Assembly: GCF_010998615.1 (NCBI RefSeq) | Contig: NZ_JAAEAH010000099.1 | Span: 1-34,087, forward strand | Direction of reading: 5' to 3' | Source of the DNA: Myxococcus sp. CA023 | GTDB taxonomy: Bacteria; Myxococcota; Myxococcia; Myxococcales; Myxococcaceae | Length of the DNA stretch: 34,087 bases | In this document: piece after piece, positions 30,996 to 34,087 of the stretch | Layout: each line of letters opens with the position of its first letter | Position numbering within the stretch: position 1 is the stretch's first letter | The notes under the pieces: model-generated | Seen by the model: only the letters and a program-made list of their open reading frames with translations | Told to the model about the DNA's origin: nothing | Databases searched by the model: none | Translations under genes and position numbers: made by a program

Positions 30996-31586
30996 TCAGG
31001 CGCCCGTCCAGCGCACCCGCAGGGCGTACCCCGTGGTCTGCCGCTCCAGCACCTCCACCTGGGGCAACACCTTGGTGCGCAGCAGGACGCCTTCCACCAC
31101 GCCGGCGACGAAGTCCGGCAGCGGGTCCGGGTCCACGACGCGGATGCGCCATTCCCCCGCCTGCACCGGCTCCAGCAGCATCTTCATGTCCTCGCGCCCC
31201 GCCCGCAGATACGTGGGCAGTCGCGTCAGACACCGCTCCGTCCCCAGCAGGGGCGCGGCGGTGGCGAAGATGCGACCCACCAGCGTCTGGGCGAACCCCT
31301 CCACATAGCGGTGCCCCAGGACGCGGTTGGCCGCCTCGGGCGGCTGCCCCACGCAGGCATGGCGACGGGCCACCCCCAACGCGGCCCGCCACACCGCCAG
31401 CGGGTAGTACTCCTGCGACGCCTCCATGTCGTAGCCAATGTCTCGCAAGGACTGGGCGAAGGGCCCCGTGGGCTTCAACGCATGGACGAAGAGCCCTTCG
31501 AAGTTCCGCCGAGGCACCTGCACCGGCAACGGTGGTGGCTTCCGCGGCTCGGTGGCCGTCTTGTCGTCAAAGCCCCGCCGTTCCAT
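30996..31586 (-). CDS. DUF2378 (TIGR02265)-type protein
   Basis: A 196-residue soluble protein of a myxobacterial paralogous family that I recognise as DUF2378/TIGR02265, function unknown. Family landmarks are FEGLFVHALKP near residue 30, LRDIGYDMEASQEYYPLAVWRAALGVARRHA, the central VLGHRYVEGFAQTLVGRIFATAAPLLG, RLPTYLRAGREDMKMLLEP, and PLPDFVAGVVEGVLLRTK. A strand ends the protein (VEVLERQTTGYALRVRW). There is no signal peptide or membrane segment. The start is the ATG at 31586; a GTG nine codons upstream is also open. It lies 117 bases upstream of uvrA in the same direction and is divergent from the sensor kinase gene across 153 bases. Confidence 0.84.
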   Translation of the reverse strand: MERRGFDDKTATEPRKPPPLPVQVPRRNFEGLFVHALKPTGPFAQSLRDIGYDMEASQEYYPLAVWRAALGVARRHACVGQPPEAANRVLGHRYVEGFAQTLVGRIFATAAPLLGTERCLTRLPTYLRAGREDMKMLLEPVQAGEWRIRVVDPDPLPDFVAGVVEGVLLRTKVLPQVEVLERQTTGYALRVRWTGA

Positions 31587-31729
31587 GAGTTCCCCCTGTC
31601 TCCACCGGTCCACCCCGGTCCTGAGGCCAGTGTATCAGCCCGGGCGCTTCGTCACCTGCACGCCACACCGGCACGGCACACCGCTTTTACAACAGCAGAC
31701 GTCGTGTAACGATGAGCGTTCGTCATCAA

Positions 31730-31733
31730 GAGG
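31730..31733 (+). promoter_or_regulatory. Ribosome binding site of the hybrid kinase
   Basis: GAGG lies 6 bases before the ATG at 31740 and supports that start. A near-palindrome, GATGA (31711-31715) with TCATC (31723-31727), lies just before it. Confidence 0.6.
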
Positions 31734-31739
31734 TGTCCC

Positions 31740-34031
31740 ATGCGGGTCCTGATTGTCACCCAGGGGGGAGGGGCGGACCTGGCGCCAGTCGAGTCCTGGC
31801 TGCGTGAGCAGGGACACACGGTGGTCACCGTGACGCGCGAGGCGGAGGTGCCCGCCGCGTGGCGCAGCGGAACGTGCGCGCTGGTGGTGGTGGATGCACG
31901 GACGGACACCTCCCGCGTCCCGCTGGTGCGCGCGCTGCGCAGCCTGCCCGGCGGTGAGGAATCCGTGTTGCTGCTCCTGGGCCACCGGGGCGCGCTGGGC
32001 AGCCTGCGGCCCGTCCTGGAAGCCGGCGCCGATGATTTGCTCGCGTGGCCCGTGGACGAGGAGGAACTGGCGCTGCGGCTGGAGCTGGCCCACCGCCGCT
32101 TCGTCCGGCGCGAGGGCCGCAAGGGCCTACCCTTCGGAGATGACCTGAAGGAGACGCTGCTGGCCGTCAGCCCCGTGCCCACGTCTATCACCACCATCAC
32201 CGAGGGGCGCGTGGTGGCGGCCAACGAAGCCTACTTCGAACTCTTCGGCTACACGCGCGAGGAGGTCATCGGGCGCACCACGGTGGAGCTGGCGCTGTGG
32301 CAGGCGCCCCTGGACCGCTCGCAAATCGTGGACACGCTGCGGCGCCACGGCACGGTGCGCGGCGTGGACGCGCAGTACCGCACCCGCGAGGGCGAGCTGC
32401 GGCACACGCTGCTCTTCATGGGTCTGGTGCCCTACGGGGGCACGCCCCACATCATCGCCTTCTTCCCGGACATCACCCCGCTCAAGCGCGCCGAGGAAGG
32501 CCTGCGCCGCTCGGAGGTGAGCTTCCGCACCCTCATCGGCAGCCTGCCGGACCTGGTCGCCGTCTTCGACACCGACTCGCGCGTGCGCTACGCCAACCTC
32601 AAGGTCGCCACGGCCCTGGGCTACGAGAGCGTGAACGAGCTGCTGGGCAAGCACATCTCCGACATCATCCCGAAGGAGGACTTCGCCAGCGCCGACGCGC
32701 GCATGCACGCAGCCATCCGCACCGGCCGCGCGGCGCTCCAGGAGCGGCAGATGGTCAAACGCGACGGCAGCGTGCTGCACGTGGAGTCCACCACCTTTCC
32801 CCTGCCCTTCGACGGCGAGGACGCCATCGTCTCCGTCTCCCATGACTTGACGGAGCGATACCAGATGCAGGCGCGACTGATGCTCGCGCAGCGCATGGCC
32901 TCCGTCGGCACACTGGCCGCGGGCGTGGCGCACGAAATCAACAACCCCCTGGCCTACCTCACCGCCAACCTGGCCTTCGCGCGCGAGGAGCTCGCCGGCG
33001 TGCTGCCCACCGGTACCCGAAACATGGAGCCCCGGCTGGCGGAGGCGGTGGCCAGCGCCCAGGCCGCGCTCGCCGAGGCGCAGCAGGGCGCCGACCGGGT
33101 GCGCAGCATCGTCCGGGACTTGAAGACGTTCAGCCGGGTGGACTCAGCGGAGAGCGCGGAAGTGGACGTCCGGCAGGTGCTGGAGTCCACGCTGAACCTG
33201 GCCACCACGGAGATTCGTCACCGCGCCCGCCTGGTGAAGCAGCTCGACGCAGTCCCCACCGTGGTCGGCAACGAGTCACGGTTGGGACAGGTGTTCCTCA
33301 ACCTGCTGGTGAACGCCGCCCAGGCCATTCCCTCCGGGACGCCGGAGCGCCATGAAATCCGCGTCGTCACCCGCCTTTCGGGCAACGGCCACGTCTGCGT
33401 GGAGGTGTCGGACACGGGCGCCGGTATCGCCAAGGAACACCTGCCGCGCCTGTTCGACCCCTTCTTCACCACCAAGGAGCCCGGGGTGGGCACCGGACTG
33501 GGCCTGTCCATCTGCCACAGCCTGGTGACGGCCCTGGGTGGGGAAATCCATGCGACGAGCGAGCCGGGCAGGGGCTCCACCTTCCAGGTGCTCCTGGCCC
33601 CCTCCCAGCGGCTCGGGACCGAGCGCCCACCGCTCGCTCCGCCGCCCGCCCCCACGGAGAAACGGGGCAGCGTGCTGGTGGTGGACGACGAGCCACTCGT
33701 CTGCACGGCCCTGGGGCGTACGCTGCGTCCGCACCACGACGTCACCCTCTTCACCCGGGCCCAGGAGGCCTTGGAGCGCATCGAGGCCGGCGAGCGCTTC
33801 GACGTCGTCTTCTGCGACCTGATGATGCCGGGCATGAGTGGGATGGACTTCTACTCCGCCCTCCAGGCCCGCCACCCCGAGCAGGCCCAGCGGGTCATCT
33901 TCCTCACCGGCGGCGCGGTGACGCCTCAGGCCCGCGCCTTCCTGGAGTCGGTACCAAGCCCCCATCTGGAAAAGCCGTTCGCTGGCAGGGAACTCCTCTC
34001 CCTGATCCAGGAACGGCTCGCGCACGCATAG
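31740..34031 (+). CDS. Hybrid sensor histidine kinase with two PAS domains and two receiver-like domains
   Basis: A 763-residue soluble kinase with no membrane span. Order: receiver-like fold (about 1-120), PAS (about 137-250), PAS (about 265-375), dimerisation/phosphoacceptor domain with His398 in GVAHEINNPLAYL, ATPase domain with the N box (NLLVNAAQAI), DTGAGI and GTGLGLSICH, a Pro-rich linker, and a C-terminal receiver with DDEP and acceptor Asp693 in CDLMMPGMSG, the Thr in FLTGG and the Lys in EKPF. The first receiver lacks the acidic pair (it starts MRVLIVTQGG) and has WP in place of KP, so it is probably not phosphorylated normally. No response regulator gene follows within the window. 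The input signal is unknown but must be cytoplasmic or come from a partner. Confidence 0.92.
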   Translation: MRVLIVTQGGGADLAPVESWLREQGHTVVTVTREAEVPAAWRSGTCALVVVDARTDTSRVPLVRALRSLPGGEESVLLLLGHRGALGSLRPVLEAGADDLLAWPVDEEELALRLELAHRRFVRREGRKGLPFGDDLKETLLAVSPVPTSITTITEGRVVAANEAYFELFGYTREEVIGRTTVELALWQAPLDRSQIVDTLRRHGTVRGVDAQYRTREGELRHTLLFMGLVPYGGTPHIIAFFPDITPLKRAEEGLRRSEVSFRTLIGSLPDLVAVFDTDSRVRYANLKVATALGYESVNELLGKHISDIIPKEDFASADARMHAAIRTGRAALQERQMVKRDGSVLHVESTTFPLPFDGEDAIVSVSHDLTERYQMQARLMLAQRMASVGTLAAGVAHEINNPLAYLTANLAFAREELAGVLPTGTRNMEPRLAEAVASAQAALAEAQQGADRVRSIVRDLKTFSRVDSAESAEVDVRQVLESTLNLATTEIRHRARLVKQLDAVPTVVGNESRLGQVFLNLLVNAAQAIPSGTPERHEIRVVTRLSGNGHVCVEVSDTGAGIAKEHLPRLFDPFFTTKEPGVGTGLGLSICHSLVTALGGEIHATSEPGRGSTFQVLLAPSQRLGTERPPLAPPPAPTEKRGSVLVVDDEPLVCTALGRTLRPHHDVTLFTRAQEALERIEAGERFDVVFCDLMMPGMSGMDFYSALQARHPEQAQRVIFLTGGAVTPQARAFLESVPSPHLEKPFAGRELLSLIQERLAHA

Positions 34032-34087
34032 CGAATTGTCAGCCTGTGGAAGATTTGGACAGGCCCCCTCACCCCCTGCCCCTATCC

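Noticed and set aside
34032..34087. Start of another gene after the hybrid kinase
   Set aside because: Only 56 bases remain and they show no start, ribosome binding site or terminator hairpin that I could support.

Overview
The window looks like chromosomal DNA of a myxobacterium, most likely Myxococcus or a close relative. The DNA is very GC-rich with almost exclusively G/C in third codon positions. Several genes belong to families I know mainly from Myxococcus (a DUF2381-type secreted protein beside a Ser/Thr kinase, and a DUF2378-type protein). Eukaryote-like kinases, ECF sigma modules, lipoproteins and a hybrid histidine kinase fit the same group. I saw no tRNA, rRNA, insertion sequence, phage gene, CRISPR array or attachment site. 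This is a species assignment by impression, not by search.

Layout. 1-3379: the N-terminus of a membrane protein (minus), an RsuA-type pseudouridine synthase, the soluble transhydrogenase SthA, a small hypothetical and a SnoaL/NTF2-like protein. 3540-8817 (plus): an EF-G of the mitochondrial EF-G1-like type, a strong terminator, the ABC-F protein Uup, a hairpin-rich leader and an outer-membrane barrel-like protein. 8842-14153: an OPT-family transporter, SlyD and a DAACS symporter (minus), a 2OG-Fe(II)-oxygenase-like protein (plus) and an apparently solitary DNA amino-methyltransferase (minus). 14204-20466 (all minus, read right to left): a protein with a V4R-like tail, a YcaO-TfuA pair with overlapping stop and start codons, then a membrane Ser/Thr kinase followed by its DUF2381-type partner. 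20638-22312 (plus): an ECF sigma factor, a zinc-binding anti-sigma factor and a CpxP/Spy-like periplasmic protein, all overlapping. 22341-24818: two divergent lipoproteins and a DUF5996-type protein. 24949-31586 (minus): a DUF2378-type protein, a double-length UvrA with four ABC ATPase cassettes, and an exported glutathione peroxidase. 31740-34031 (plus): a hybrid histidine kinase with a degenerate N-terminal receiver.

Most interesting points. (1) The YcaO-TfuA pair predicts backbone thioamidation, yet no precursor peptide or other RiPP gene lies beside it, so its substrate is unknown. (2) The UvrA is a head-to-tail duplication with all four Walker A and signature motifs intact. (3) The kinase carries a lipoprotein-signal-like segment deep in its extracytoplasmic region, which suggests an old gene fusion. 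(4) The EF-G resembles mitochondrial EF-G1 more than E. coli EF-G. Translation starts were moved inward from the longest reading frame wherever a Shine-Dalgarno sequence, a signal peptide or family length supported it.
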